Source: Parelaphostrongylus tenuis
Taxonomy: Eukaryota; Nematoda; Chromadorea; Rhabditida; Metastrongylidae
Assembly (NCBI GenBank): GCA_019055375.1
Contig: JAHQIW010007397.1
Coordinates: forward strand, 1 to 64,000
DNA length: 64,000 bases
Reading direction: 5' to 3'
The translations under genes were made by a program, and so were the position numbers. The notes beneath the pieces are model-generated. The model saw only the letters and a list, made by a program, of their open reading frames with translations, did not search any database and had not been told where the DNA came from. Positions 46,401 to 57,413 of the stretch are shown here, piece after piece (the first letter of the stretch is position 1; every line of letters begins with the position of its first letter).

Positions 46401-49400
46401 AAATGAAGGGTAAGCGAAACAAATTCATGATTGAACTAACTCAAACGGCCTAAAGTTGCTGAGCTAGACAGACAAAAATCTGCGCGATTTCAAGATTTTC
46501 GATGCTGTACTCTGTAGCGTTCCTATGCAGCTATTTGCCAATAACACCGTATATTGCCGTCTGAACTTTTTTCGAATCAGCTATTAATTGCTCCCCCTAA
46601 TATAATTGAACGTAGCGAGCTTATGAATCAGTCGCTTTCTTTTGGATCATTCCACCTACTTAGCAACTGTTAGCTTTGCTGAGAAGGTTGATGTCTAAAA
46701 ATGCAGTCGATCTTACCCATTGGACATAGTTCGTATGGTCTATTACCACAAGAATTAGTCTAATATAAATTCTTTTAGAGAGATTTTGCGTGTATTGCTG
46801 AACCAGTTTCGGTCATTATGGATTCACACTGAGAATCATCACCACATACGCCAACAACCTACAGCATTCTTTGCAATTGCAGGCTGAAATGTGGGGTCGG
46901 GTGAATCTGATCCATTATTACCATTATTAGCTATAGCATTATACTAGAATTTTTGAAGCAGTGGCTTCCGCACCATCGTACCCTGAATACTTCCCAAAGA
47001 CTCATTGCAGGCATCATACCGGACCTTTAATTAAGTACAGGTTTGTTTTAAGTGTATGTCTAACTATCTATCCATCATTTAAAGGTGCATCACACATCAT
47101 CGTGAGTGATCGGCTCGAAGTCACTTGTATGACTAGTGTCAAGGAACATCATTACTTTTTTGAGTTCAATAATGAGATGCCACGCTCTGTTAGGTCAAAA
47201 CAAATTCACACTAATTTAAAAACTGTAGAAATTGCTCCTCAAAAATAAGAAATTGTCAACGAAAACCTCAAAAGTATACTCTCGTGGTCGTCTGGGCAAG
47301 TTGAATATCAGTGCGCACATCCACTCGCAAGCATACTTTGGACAGCTGAAATCAATGCGATTGTTCTGCGACTTGATATTACATGTTTAGCTTAATCAAA
47401 GACAGTCTGGAAAAGAAGACACAGCCACAAGACAGTTGATTCCCATTGTCCTCCGAGGGCAGACAGTTGCCATCAAGTATTAGTCTGCTGAACTAGAGGA
47501 AGTGGTGTGCTCACAACAATCGATTCTCGTTGTACTCGCCCGTCTCCACAGATCCATTGTCCACGGAAGTGTAACGAAACTGGAAATTTTTGGTTACTGT
47601 AGTCTTGAACAACACATGTGAATCAACGGCGCTTCAGGAAACACACTTAAAAACGAAAATTCAAAAAAACGAAAAGTGCCAGTTTTGCGTCATGCATTTA
47701 TTTGACTATAACGGGTCCACGATAAAGAAACAGGCAAAGAATAAATGGATTCACAGATCGATATCCGTGCGTTTCTTTTGAGAAAAGCCTGACTGCTATT
47801 TCGGCGAAGAGGTGAAATAATTGTTTTAAAATTGTTTTTCTCTGGAAATATGAATGGACAAACAATTGAGCACTCATAAAAATAATTTCAAACTTTTCTT
47901 GTGAATTCAAGATAGTTTCTATTCAAGCAGTTGGTATACGACACGTTTTACCTTCCGCGCTATCGCAAGTGCTATGATTAACATCCAGAGTTTGAAGGAA
48001 AATTCTGGGAAATATTGACAGAGTATATAGGTAATTAGCTCTACCTCAACTGAACAATTATACTGACCTGATACTGGACATCGCCAAGGTTTTTGAGGGG
48101 ATGGAAGACTATGGAAGCTGCAGTGTCTGTCTCGACGACGATGCGAGGTTCGGACACAACATATTCACCTTGCGTGAGTGTTGAAAAAACACCCCATGCA
48201 GTCTTGCGAACTATGGGATCACTCCATTTCAGTGGATGGGACTTTGAAGTCTGAATCAACACAATAAATGCTTTACAAAAAAAAAGCCATCGGATTTTTA
48301 TATTTTATAAAAAATGCTACAGTTCTAGTGTAACTACTATCAGAAGGTCATCTGAGATAGGGTGCGGAATAAAAGAACAAAATTGATTGAGTAAGGTACA
48401 GATAGACTTCCACTTCACTGGGAGATACTCATATCAACACGTGATCCTCAGCTCATTCTACATCTATTGCTTTCCTATCCTTTTTTCCGCAAACAATCTC
48501 TCTGAAGGTTAATTGTCAAGAGCATTTTTACGTCTACGAGTATTCATATGACCTTATATAGTCCGCAGTTGGAAAGCATTTGATATGATAATAAGTTGAG
48601 GAAAAAGTTCTGAGAAAATGCTTGTAAGACATTTATTTATGCACCTGTTACACCTGAACAAAAACAAAACTAATATATATATATATATATATATATGTAC
48701 ATATATATAAGATATGTAACTAATATATGATACAATATTAATTAATAAAAATTAATATAATAAACTTCGCCCCAAGCCAGATAGATGCGTTCACTTGTCA
48801 CCCTTGCAATTGAACTCTACAGCCATTCGTGCACCATCAACAACCTATTTGCTCGCTTGGTGATTCCACGTTGAAATAAGTAGATAAACTATATATCAAT
48901 CAACGCGGGAAAAGACGCGCTTTCGAGTGAACCCAAAAACACAAATAATGGCTAACACCCAGAAACGTTACAAGCTTTCCTCAGAACTTTTTCTCCAATC
49001 CTTTGTCAGCAACTATCCCGCCGCTTTTCTTTCACATAGCTCTAACAAAACATGCTCTCCTACTCTTAGTGTCCGTTCTAGCCTTCTTCTTGTTCATCTT
49101 TTAATGAGCTCTCTTAACGTACAAGAGTCCCATCAGCAGCGCTTTCGAAGAGTATTATTGAGAATCTTGAAGATAAAATGACCTCCATAGTTAGTGAATC
49201 GCGTAGCACGCCTTTTTGTTGTAAGTATCGTTTACATTTCAAAAGGCACCGTAAAATCATTTTGTGGGCATTACAATGAGTATTTAATGTAATTATCGCA
49301 CAACTCATCTACACAAAATAGTGACGTGATAAGGATTCAGTCGTAAGGGCGAACGCAGAATTTTGGTTCTGTGCCAGTAAACGGTTTTTCTAGAAAGCCA

Positions 49401-52139
49401 AAACATGGTCTGAATCGGTTCGGTTCTTCTAAGAAGTAATTCTGTCTCGTTGAATTCTATGTCCAAGAAACGCTCTAAGTGGGCATATGATGTAATTGAA
49501 CAACCTCCCACTGGAACTTAATTTAACTGCGACAAGTTTTCACTGATTGCATCTAACAACCATGTCAGCCGGTAGCTACACAAGTACTTTCGATCATAAC
49601 GGTTGCACAAAAATCGATAACTTGAGAATTCCCCATTGATTGAAAACTTCTCTTTGTACAAATGATAAGACATGTTTTCAAAAGACGTGTGATTCGAGGC
49701 TTCCGAATCGAAAGCGATCTATTTTTGGTCATAAAGATGCGTTTCTTCCCATTATTCTGATATTCTTTTGAGACTGAAGTGGTGAACTTGTGGGTGATTT
49801 TTTCCAAGGGATGATTCTCAAGTTCAATCACATCGAATATTATCTCGTTTTGCAGATACTCGCTCTGTAAGCTGTGTGGACGGCTGCAGCGTGATGAGAT
49901 GCTCAATCATGCACACGTCCGAGTTAGCCAAGTCATTCAACTCAGATCGGTGAGTAACTAACTGATATAATAAAAACCTTATTTAAACCCAATAATGTAG
50001 AATGGTGTGCAAAGGATCTGCGTCAGCTGGGATCAAACCCACATTTCAGCCTATTCGGTGGAGCGTGCTTAACCGCTGGACTACCGAATCTTATTTAAAT
50101 CACCAGCAGGAGACATCGCTTTTTGTTGAAAAGGTTAGGTACGCACGTTTACCTCTAAGATAGTTAATGGAATCGAATATTGCCCATTTCAAGACTGAAG
50201 GGATAGTGAGAGCATTATTTCCATAACAAAGCAAAAGTAGCGAAGCCATTTAATTTGTCAGAAATTTTTGTTTTTCCCTTTTGCAGGGAGAACACTGAAA
50301 ACGAAGCGATTGCGGCTTCAAAAATTGCCTAAAATGGTTGAAGAGAATGTCTCAGTTATTCAGAACACAAAACAGTCTTGATCGGTAGCAGGCCGTGTTG
50401 TTTAGGCAATATCAATGGCATACCGTGCGCCCAAAGACTTGTTCTCACTGTCCGTAGACCACACTGTGCAGTATGTGAGACTGGTTTATTGCTGCTTGAC
50501 CTACCTGCTAACTTTCTTTAAGTCCCAAGGCTGTCTGTCTACCTAGAATCTTACGAATTCATCATTATCCTCTGATGCTTGAAGATAGGAGCCCAGGTTT
50601 TCTGCATCATGATTGAGTCGTCACCAGAGCCCCAATAACTTCAGGCATTGATTCACTATTGAACGACTTTCACATAAGAATTTACACTTCTTCAAAATTT
50701 CGGAGCCTCCGCAAAGAAAATGTGGTTCTGACTGTGAACGACAGCTCGCAGTTTTGCAAAAAAGAAACACTCCTCCTTCATGATGACGTATCACAATACA
50801 GGTTTCTGCCCGAAAGGTTCCAACTAATGTTAGATAAATGACAAGGTCTCAAGCAATGTTTAATGGAAAATGTTTTGACACGTGAAAATGAAGAGGAATC
50901 TATATTATGCAAGCCATAAAGATTGACCAGATTGACCACTGATTTGCATGATAAGTGAAAATTATCTCGAGAGTTGTCCTTCTATAAATGAAGTTCGCGC
51001 GAAGCTGTTATCATTTTCAAAAGCGATACTAACGTCTCTACGACTTCGCCTTTCTCAGAGCCTAAACATACAATATCCCACCATATCTGACGACTCGGCT
51101 AATATTTCGTATATGTGGTGAAAACTGATTCAGGTAATTCAAAAGCTTAGCAGTCAACTTACGAACCCGCCGCTAAACTACTTATATGCGGCCACCGGTG
51201 TTGTCACACAATGATGAGGCACTATAGCAGATCTCTACAAGATATGTAGTGATGAAGACGCTGGCGATACGCGCAGACCATTCAATACCCGCATAGAGAA
51301 ACACCTAGATGAAAATTCGAAAAAAAAGGAACAAGTGCTTTTTCGGATGTGCTTAAGGCAGAAGGCACGAAAAGCGCGGGCGCGAGAACCTCTGGACACC
51401 TTTTGAGGTACTTTCAAAAGTTCAAGAATGAATAAAGGGGAAGAAAATCCTAATACAACAGAAGAACTGAGCATTATATTGGCCTCGTTTTCAAGTCCGC
51501 AAAAGATTTAATTTTTCAAAGTGTGTGGCAATAAATCGGTGACCTCTCCCCTGTCTAAGTAGTTTAGCAGTTTTCCATTTGATAGGTAGACTTTCAGACT
51601 GTATTTGCGCTAGCTTTCCACTACGTATACGAAGTATTAACCGAATAACTGAGTATAATATAATGTAGTACACAGGCTCTGAGGAACACAGAATCGTTGA
51701 ATCGTTGGCGCCGTTTTCGAACAAGACACCAACGTTGCAAAAGGTTCCTCTAAAATAGGAAATTTTGTGAGATAATACGCAAATGACCATATCCATGATT
51801 GGTATTACTCTTCAAACATTCAACTAGTGAACTAAGCGTTAGGATCACCTCGGCGACTGTCGTGATGGAGACGTTGTATGTGGACGCAGGATGAAGATTT
51901 CGAATAATAAACTCTGGCGCAGTGCCTATTTCGCCGACACCCATGTTCATGATTTCCTTCTCGACATTGTCTGGTGAATGCAGAGTCTTTGCGGCAATCT
52001 GTAATGATCCGTTTGAAACATTCTCTTGAGGTACGTCTCTACAAAAACCACTAAGAATGCTATTATACAAAATTATATACATACATATATGAATATATAA
52101 ATATATATATATATATATGAACTCTAAAGGTCATAAATA

Positions 52140-52182
<43 letters not shown>

Positions 52183-55100
52183 GTCCACCTTTTCAACTCA
52201 ACGATTATCCCTGCCCTAACGTAAGCAGCAGAAACCTGGTCGCTACGTAAGCAGGATGAAAGATCACTTGGCGTTATTGAATGCGCAGTCGAAAGGTCGA
52301 TGCTAGGAGTATCCCGTATCTTGCAAATGAGAGAAAGGATCAGAAGTTCCGACCTACCTCAACGATCGAAAATCACAGACGCCGTTCTACACGCCAGGAT
52401 ATCGAAAATAAGGTGGGTCGGACATGTGATGCATTTCAACGACAACCGATGGACGAGAGCCGTTACCTCTGGATTGCTCGAGACATCAAGCGCTCTACAG
52501 GAAGACCACCGACCCGTCGGCCCGATTTTTTCACGAAAGCTATAGAAGAAAGATATGATGCTCAGCGTATCCCCAGAGCGAGGAAGACCCACTGGGCTAC
52601 TCTTGCACGCGCTAGGGAAAAATGGAAGTGTTGCTGGTACCCGCTCGAGTCACTCGACGATCAGCGGAACGACAGGTGATACAGGTGATATAAATTTATT
52701 TACTTATTTATTTATTTATTTATTTATTCACTTATTTATATGATACGATCTATTTATTCACATCACTCGTCATCACAATTTTTATTGTGAGGGTCCCAGC
52801 ACTTCTAGCATTCGATTCGTTTTTCGTCTTCTTCATGAATGACCTAGAATTTTAGTAGAGCATCTCTCTTTGCAATCTCGAGGATATCCTGGTTCCATAG
52901 GGCGTTCTTCTTGACTGCCATAGAATGTTGGGAGTTTAAGCCCGGCTCCACACGCATCGCGACGAGCATCACAACCACTGGGCCACAGAGCCCATATTAT
53001 ATATATATATATATATATATAAAATATTATATATGATATATTACATATATAATTATTCATTTATTCATTTACTTATTTCTGACTTCAGATGTGTGTTATA
53101 TGAAATTAACCAGATCTTCAAAACTTTTGATTGATGAATCCTTTGTATAGGAGCATAGACACAGAATTATTGGTGCTTAGACAATATGCGCCCCTTAAAC
53201 TATTTGTCACTGAAAAGTCTGTTAGAGTTGAAATTAAAATACTTCAGACAAGTAGAAGAGTCTGAAGCAATTTCTATAAGAAAAGGAAATCCTGTAATCA
53301 TCTGTACTATCTTCAGGTATCTTCATCCTACTAAACAATAGTCCACCATGATAACGAAAAGATCAGTTTTTTATATTGTACCGTGAACTTAGATGTAGGT
53401 GCGGGCAACCAGTGTGCATCCCATCTCACAGTTAAGGCGTTCGGTGTTTTCATTCGTAACTTCAGAACATAGCCGTCTTCGTTCCTCAGGAGTGTTGAAA
53501 ATACAGCCCATCCCGTAGCTCCGTAACCGTTACTTGTTCCTGCCTACAAAGGCTCATGTAATTGGAAAAAAAACGAGGACGGTGAAACTAAATAAAACGG
53601 ATATTTTGACGCTGTGAGAATTCACGAAAGTGTGGTAAAGGTACATTGATTATAGCCGCTGATTACGCGGAATATCATGTATTGCAAGACGATTAAAGAT
53701 CGTCTACATAAAAGAAATACATTACCTGAATCGTGATGTTGTAGACAGAGCCTGGAGTAAGTTTGTCAATCAAGTACGTGGTCCTCGGTATGGGAACAGT
53801 AAAGGAAAACTTCTTTGTTAGCACTTTTGATGACGGAAGAAACTCGTAGACATTAACCTTAAGGCTTTATCTTGAAGTATATTGTACGAAGTGTAGAAAA
53901 CCGTTAAATAGTGATTGCTTTACAAGATATTTGGAGAGTTGTCCAAAAAAAGCCACTTTTTGACTTTACTTCTCAAAAATCCTGTTGACAACTTTTCGTA
54001 AAGATTTTTGCTTGAAAAAACGGATATCTCAATGGTGTCTAATATGGGCGTCTTCTCATTTCCTTAGAATTACAAATGCCTTAGCGTAACACTGATGATG
54101 CGGTCGTTAATAAGATTATCAGGAAAGTAATAGACGTGTATGACGTACAGAGGAATCATGGTTACATAGGTTGCGTTTGGCTTCCTCCAGTAAGACTGGG
54201 AAGATTCAAAGAACAGCTTCCAACATTTTCACACGATATCTGATACATCCGACTTTGGTTACAAACCTCGACATCACTGATCAAAATATGTTGTGTTAGG
54301 AACCACTCTTAGAATCCTACACAGGCTGTCAATAAATACCCTAAACTTAATGACATCTGAGTCTCTTAACAACCCAGCTAATGCCTTGTACTCATTCTAA
54401 ATATCTATTTGTCGTGCCAAACGTAGCTATTTCAAGCCTTCTTCTCTTCTTATGCGCATCCTTGTAGCTTTCGTCACATTCAAAAACTTGGGATTCATTC
54501 ATTATCTTATACCAGCTATTCAGTGGTGGTATCACCTATTGAAAAGAAAACAGTCAAAAATTCCTAAGACACAGACATCCAACTCAATTTATAAATAGAA
54601 TCCAATAGGACTAGCTTTGGTCAAACGGCAAATATAGATTTTACTAAGATGGCAGGACTTGAACGAAGGTAGATCAAGATTAGTTCCTGAAATGACCACG
54701 TTTACTTTCCTTATCATCAGTCCAAGCGTTTTTCACAGTCACTGAAGCCTAGGGTGATCTCCTAAATACGCAGATATTAGTGCAGGATACAAAGCTCCTA
54801 GACACGGCTGCTGAAAATCGCATCAAGACGAAAAACGTGGGGAACATATTTTATAAATATCTCTTCTCTGTTAATTTCGAAAGCAGAATATATAATGGTC
54901 AATCATGTCTGCCATCTCTTCTCGGCTCTTCACCACACAAACATAGCACATCAAGTTGATTCGAGTATGGTAAATGGCTAGCTGCGTGTACTCAGAGTAG
55001 GACACGAGATCAGGAAATGATGATCAAAGCAAATATAATTATGGACGAAGCAGATTATGGATAAAAAGAACGAGACAACGAACCAGTGCGAAATATGTTG

Positions 55101-57413
55101 ACGACCATATAATGCGATAAAACATATGTGATCTGCTTTTTTATTAATAGTAGTTAACTGTAGTTATCACTCGTTATATGTGAATTGAAAGGAACAGAGC
55201 AATTTTGTTAAGTAAGCATAGATTTCTCAAAAATTATGAGCCAACCAAGTGTTGATTGATGACGACGTTATGGCTGCTCTCTTGAAAGGCCGGCGTAGTC
55301 CACGAGATTTCTAAGGAAGTATTAGTCTTGTCGAGTAGATTGAGATCGGTCGGTGCAGGCAACCATTTGAGAGCTGGAAAAAAATGAAGCATGTACAGCG
55401 AAAACAAAGCTAAGTCGATTACATAGAACAGTAAGAAAGACTTCCTTTTGAATAGTGCGCATAACTTTCCAAGCTTTAACAATTTCATTTTTTTGATTAT
55501 TTACAGCATTGACACAGTAATTTTTGATCACATAATCCTGAAATTTGAGCAAGGATCAATGTTCCGACCTATCTCAGCGAACAATAATAAGAGACGCCGT
55601 TCAACACACCGGGCTAACCTAGGTCAGTGAGGTCAACATAGTAATGCATTCTAACGACAAACGATGGGCAAGAGCAGTTAGGGACCAGACTCCTCATATA
55701 TCAACACACAGCAGAAGGACCATCGACCCGAAGTTTTGATTTCCTCAAATTGTGTCTAGAAAGAATATATGATGTTCTAAGATTCTCTATAGCGACGACA
55801 ACCCACTGAAATACTCTTGCATGCGATAGGAAAATATCGAACGTCTACTGAGGGCCCACAAGAGTTACTCGACAATCAACGGGACAACAAATGATAAGAA
55901 TGATTCCTCAAGGTATACTGGCTTGCCAAAACAACCGTAATCGCTTAGCCATTCCAGAACCCGCTACAGCTTGGAAACAATACTAACTGCACTACAGCGA
56001 ATCTCCTTTCAGGCAAAATTCTTGGTGGAAACCACACCTGATCAACACCTATGCAAATGGCTAAAAAGGCGCACTTCTCAGCCAGGCCGCAGGCGAACAG
56101 GCAGGATCCTTCCATGACTTCAATGTAGTGTTGGAATCTTTTCCTTAAACGTAATGTCAGGTTGTGTGCAATATAATAATTACCAGAAGAACTATCGTCA
56201 ATAACATAGAGAGCTCTCGTTGTCACAGTGGTAATAAATACAGTGAAAATCTATTAGCGCCGTGTACCTCGAAAATGAATGATAGAAAAATGATGCTCTT
56301 GGCGTGATCACTCCTCGAAGGATAGGTTATTGCATTCATCTCGACGAGCGCCGTTTAGAAATGACAAGATGCATTCGCGCTCTGTTAACATCGCTTGCTA
56401 TGCCTTAATGTTGTATGTATGGACTGCTGTCTTTCCAGAAGAGTCTGCTACAACATTGCTAATCGCAGGAGATGAAAGGCTTGGTGAGCCACGGGCACGG
56501 TATCGAACCCAGGATCAAGAGTTTTTGCAGGATACCTCTGACTATTAAACTGCACGCCCACTTCTCGATAATAATACGATCAATCTCCAATAATAATGGC
56601 AAAAATTAGGACAATATTACTAAAAGTGATGATCAACTCGTAATTGCTTAAAATGATATGTTTCACCTGCTAGGTTTGTAGTGAAAACGTTGCTCGCGTA
56701 CCACAGGCTCACATCTTCCTAAAAACTGACTGGTTACCGATTTCGTTCAACACATAACGACATACGCATGTTTTTCCGTCTCAGCTCTCACTCTACAATC
56801 TCTCGTCCCCTTTTTTTTGAATCTTTGTTCTGACGCAGTTTTAGAGCTAATCAGCCGTATTTGTCCTATGTGAAAGTGACTGCGATTTTCCTTTACTGAC
56901 GCTAATGAAATATGCAATAACTTTCAAGAAAACTTCAAGCAACGTCGTATTTATCCCACACCAACCTAATAAGACACACTCACATCGAATGTCTCGACGG
57001 AGGCTCGATACGTGGTGTTGCCGGCGAGATTCAGGAATGTATACTTTCGCGAATTACGTCCGACATTCACAGACACGGAGGATTTTGATCCATGATGCGA
57101 AGCTGAAGTGCTTTAAGACTTATAGCTGTTTCAAGCTAATGGTAGAACTACAATTAGATTTTTTGGCGACAATTTTTCAAATCGTGGATTTTCCAACTAC
57201 TAAGTGTATGGCTTGGTGGTAGTAGATTTCGATAATTTCAACAAAAGTTATCTGAATAATTCTGAGCGAACGTTCAATATAACTCGCTTCGTATAACAGA
57301 GATAACCAGGCGCTGCTTGGTCGTCTGATTGGCGACGTCTGGTGGTAGCCTCCAAGTGATTGTTGCTTCGTCATTACGAATATCCATTATCTCAATTGGA
57401 TCAGCCTCCAAAA
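40413..57413 (-). CDS. FN3-repeat single-pass receptor with short cytoplasmic tail (5' end not identified)
   Basis: A large cell-surface protein read leftwards. Seven 3' exons chain with matching phases: 44547-44490, 44320-44189, 44132-43977, 43858-43686, 43624-43484, 41115-40968, 40440-40413. They encode a membrane-proximal domain ([42 protein letters not shown]), a TM helix ([20 protein letters not shown]) and a tail of about 65 residues. The YYITASL...LGDG..GGY.N.PL pattern resembles the region before the membrane in PTPRB/PTP10D/DEP-1-class phosphatases. Upstream exons at 46.1-57.4 kb encode separate FN3 pieces; some junctions between them do not match in phase, so exons are missing from my model. 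No phosphatase or kinase domain was found. Alternatives: a non-catalytic FN3 receptor such as myotactin (LET-805), a catalytic receptor truncated here, or an R3 phosphatase whose domain lies elsewhere. It is convergent with gar-3. Confidence 0.75.
40968..41115 (-). CDS. FN3 receptor, cytoplasmic juxtamembrane exon
   Basis: After TTTTCAG it reads [20 protein letters not shown], then [20 protein letters not shown] and MRFLNE, ending in phase 2 at GTAATA. The composition is hydrophilic with several tyrosines (YY, EY), as expected for a short signalling or anchoring tail. It is separated from the TM exon by a 2.4 kb intron carrying a mariner remnant and a SINE. Confidence 0.75.
41340..42010 (-). 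mobile_element. Mariner-like transposase remnant
   Basis: The minus strand gives [27 protein letters not shown] and [20 protein letters not shown], then [17 protein letters not shown], in mariner order (first catalytic Asp in ITGDE). Several stops. It lies in the intron between the TM and tail exons of the FN3 receptor. Confidence 0.65.
42301..42447 (-). repeat. tRNA-derived SINE, family B
   Basis: On the minus strand: GGGGTCGTGGTCGAGTGGTT, GCGCGCCGTGACGCGGCGCG and CAGCCAGGCTATTTTCAAGA, then TTGCAAGAAGACATC. It lies in the FN3 receptor intron and is followed on the plus strand by a 13-C tract. Confidence 0.7.
43170..43196. repeat. TA microsatellite
   Basis: A pure TA tract next to a family C SINE. 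Confidence 0.9.
43195..43420 (+). repeat. tRNA-like SINE, family C
   Basis: CTGGTTGCTGACAGCTTTGA, GCAGAGAGAGTGATGGCAAA and GCAGTGCAGTGGTGGGCACG align with the 62.0 kb copy. It begins just after a TA microsatellite and lies in the FN3 receptor intron. Confidence 0.5.
43484..43624 (-). CDS. FN3 receptor, transmembrane exon
   Basis: A TTCAG acceptor in phase 1, then [20 protein letters not shown], the hydrophobic helix [20 protein letters not shown] and the basic stop-transfer GLRRFCG. It ends in phase 1 at GTGAGA. One long hydrophobic segment followed by Arg residues indicates a type I single-pass topology. Confidence 0.85.
43686..43858 (-). CDS. FN3 receptor, membrane-proximal domain exon
   Basis: Encodes [20 protein letters not shown], then [19 protein letters not shown] and CGFTEEG. 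The F.LGDG..GGY.N.PL motif matches the membrane-proximal domain of R3 receptor phosphatases. Phases match both neighbours (2 in, 1 out). Confidence 0.85.
43977..44132 (-). CDS. FN3 receptor, membrane-proximal domain exon
   Basis: Encodes [19 protein letters not shown], then [23 protein letters not shown] and YYITASL are hallmark strands of the phosphatase-type membrane-proximal domain. Acceptor CTTTTATAG, donor GTGACT, both in phase. Confidence 0.85.
44189..44320 (-). CDS. FN3 receptor, exon before the membrane-proximal domain
   Basis: Encodes [20 protein letters not shown], then [20 protein letters not shown] and PGVW. It begins after TGGTTTAG in phase 2 and ends in phase 2 at GTGAGT. It chains with both neighbours. 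Confidence 0.75.
44490..44547 (-). CDS. FN3 receptor, small extracellular exon
   Basis: A TTCCTCAG acceptor, then [19 protein letters not shown], ending in phase 2 at GTGTAA. The join to the next exon gives [11 protein letters not shown]. It is only 58 nt, so support is mainly phase and splice signals. Confidence 0.6.
45190..45710. mobile_element. Foldback element, family F copy 3
   Basis: Shares with copy 2 the blocks GGGTGCTCCAGTCCCCACA and AGTTTCGAGTGTTTTCTTAG, and CTCGATACACGTGTTTCGAC with one change. It contains two inverted half-copies. It lies in an intron of the FN3 receptor. Confidence 0.65.
46091..46278 (-). CDS. Candidate FN3 receptor exon with cysteines
   Basis: Open frame reading [20 protein letters not shown], then [20 protein letters not shown] and [19 protein letters not shown]. 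With a GTGTAT donor it ends in phase 1, which fits the next exon. The acceptor is weak and the domain is not recognised. It may be a separate extracellular domain or a false exon. Confidence 0.35.
48068..48250 (-). CDS. FN3 receptor exon, fibronectin type III segment
   Basis: Phase 0 on both sides. It contains [20 protein letters not shown] and [13 protein letters not shown]. The WGVFSTL strand recurs in the 53.4 kb exon (GWAVFSTLL), suggesting tandem related FN3 domains. Donor GTCAGT. Confidence 0.7.
48671..48712. repeat. TA microsatellite
   Basis: A TA tract with one GTAC interruption, in an FN3 receptor intron. Confidence 0.9.
49800..49930 (-). other. Weak candidate FN3 exon
   Basis: One frame reads [20 protein letters not shown], which resembles the F-G strands of an FN3 domain, within the interval where exons of the receptor are missing. 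Splice signals are poor. Confidence 0.25.
49990..50095 (-). repeat. tRNA-like SINE fragment, family C
   Basis: In inverse orientation: AATGTAGAATGGTGTGCAAA, the B-box GGGATCAAACCCACATTTCA and the A-box region GCTTAACCGCTGGACTACCG. It lies in an FN3 receptor intron. Confidence 0.55.
50990..51410 (+). mobile_element. Decayed Penelope-like element fragment
   Basis: A TTCGCCTTTCTCAGAGCCT block (about 51,045-51,064) resembles the inverted 3' end of the other copies. At about 51,230-51,410 the reading [15 protein letters not shown], then [11 protein letters not shown], resembles the GIY-YIG region (PLYARTEEHL). It lies in an intron of the FN3 receptor. Confidence 0.5.
51849..52038 (-). CDS. FN3 receptor exon, end of an FN3 domain
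   Basis: Encodes [20 protein letters not shown], then [20 protein letters not shown] and [12 protein letters not shown]. The [12 protein letters not shown] motif is the classic F-strand of FN3 domains (L.P.T.Y.V.I). Donor GTGATC in phase 0. Confidence 0.75.
52078..52178. repeat. TA-rich microsatellite
   Basis: An interrupted TA tract directly at the truncated 5' end of the RTE copy. Confidence 0.9.
52178..52741 (+). mobile_element. RTE-type retrotransposon 3' fragment
   Basis: Same family as the copy at 39.1-39.7 kb, on the opposite strand. It reads [19 protein letters not shown] and [19 protein letters not shown], then after a frameshift near 52,470 [18 protein letters not shown] and [14 protein letters not shown]. 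It is flanked on the left by a TA microsatellite and ends in a TTTA-repeat tail (52,693-52,741). It sits in an intron of the FN3 receptor. Confidence 0.85.
52862..52996 (-). repeat. tRNA-derived SINE, family B
   Basis: On the minus strand: GGGCTCTGTGGCCCAGTGGT, GATGCTCGTCGCGATGCGTG and CAGGATATCCTCGAGATTGC, then AAAGAGAGATGCTC. A TA microsatellite abuts its head. Confidence 0.7.
52995..53051. repeat. TA microsatellite
   Basis: A TA tract at the head of a family B SINE. Confidence 0.9.
53382..53543 (-). CDS. FN3 receptor exon, FN3 segment
   Basis: Encodes [20 protein letters not shown], then [18 protein letters not shown] and TSKFT. It starts one FN3 domain with LTVRWDAHW (the tryptophan strand). 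Phase 0 matches the preceding exon. The frame stays open past the proposed donor as VQYKK, which is also FN3-like, so the 3' edge is uncertain. Confidence 0.7.
53726..53863 (-). CDS. FN3 receptor exon, FN3 segment
   Basis: Encodes [19 protein letters not shown], then [20 protein letters not shown] and [14 protein letters not shown] is the FN3 F-strand. Phase 0 donor GTAATG. The left (5') edge is uncertain by a few codons. Confidence 0.7.
55246..55373 (-). CDS. FN3 receptor exon, start of an FN3 domain
   Basis: A TTTTCCAG acceptor, then [20 protein letters not shown] and [23 protein letters not shown]......SLEISW.TP is the canonical A-C strand pattern of FN3. It ends in phase 0. Confidence 0.75.
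55545..55895 (+). mobile_element. Heavily decayed RTE fragment
   Basis: Aligns by eye with the 52.3-52.7 kb copy: blocks such as GTTCCGACCTATCTCAGCGA, ACGACAAACGATGGGCAAGA and GAGTTACTCGACAATCAACG occur in the same order and spacing. No open frame remains. It lies in an FN3 receptor intron. Confidence 0.7.
55945..56226 (-). other. Open segment with clustered cysteines, possible FN3 receptor exon
   Basis: The reading includes [20 protein letters not shown] and [11 protein letters not shown] before a GTGTGG. It lies between two supported FN3 exons whose phases do not match each other, so a coding exon is expected in this interval. I cannot fix its boundaries. Confidence 0.3.
56475..56560 (-). 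repeat. tRNA-like repeat, family E
   Basis: GGCTTGGTGAGCCACGGGCA, TATCGAACCCAGGATC and CCTCTGACTATTAAACTGCA align with the 26.0 kb copy. Confidence 0.45.
56984..57102 (-). CDS. FN3 receptor exon, end of an FN3 domain
   Basis: Frame reads [20 protein letters not shown], then [19 protein letters not shown], with the FN3 F-strand ([11 protein letters not shown]) and a GTGAGT donor. The acceptor could be 57102 or a few bases upstream. The latter would match the phase of the exon at 57284-57413. Confidence 0.7.
57284..57413 (-). CDS. FN3 receptor exon, start of an FN3 domain (most 5' exon seen)
   Basis: After TTTCCAG it reads [19 protein letters not shown], then [30 protein letters not shown] is a clear FN3 B-C strand. 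The GTTATA donor is weak. Exons further 5' were not identified in 57.4-64 kb. Confidence 0.75.

Noticed and set aside
54085..54120. Second hammerhead candidate (CTGATGATGCGG) and other CTGATGA sites on both strands
   Set aside because: No stem II followed by GAAA at the right distance at any of the other sites checked.
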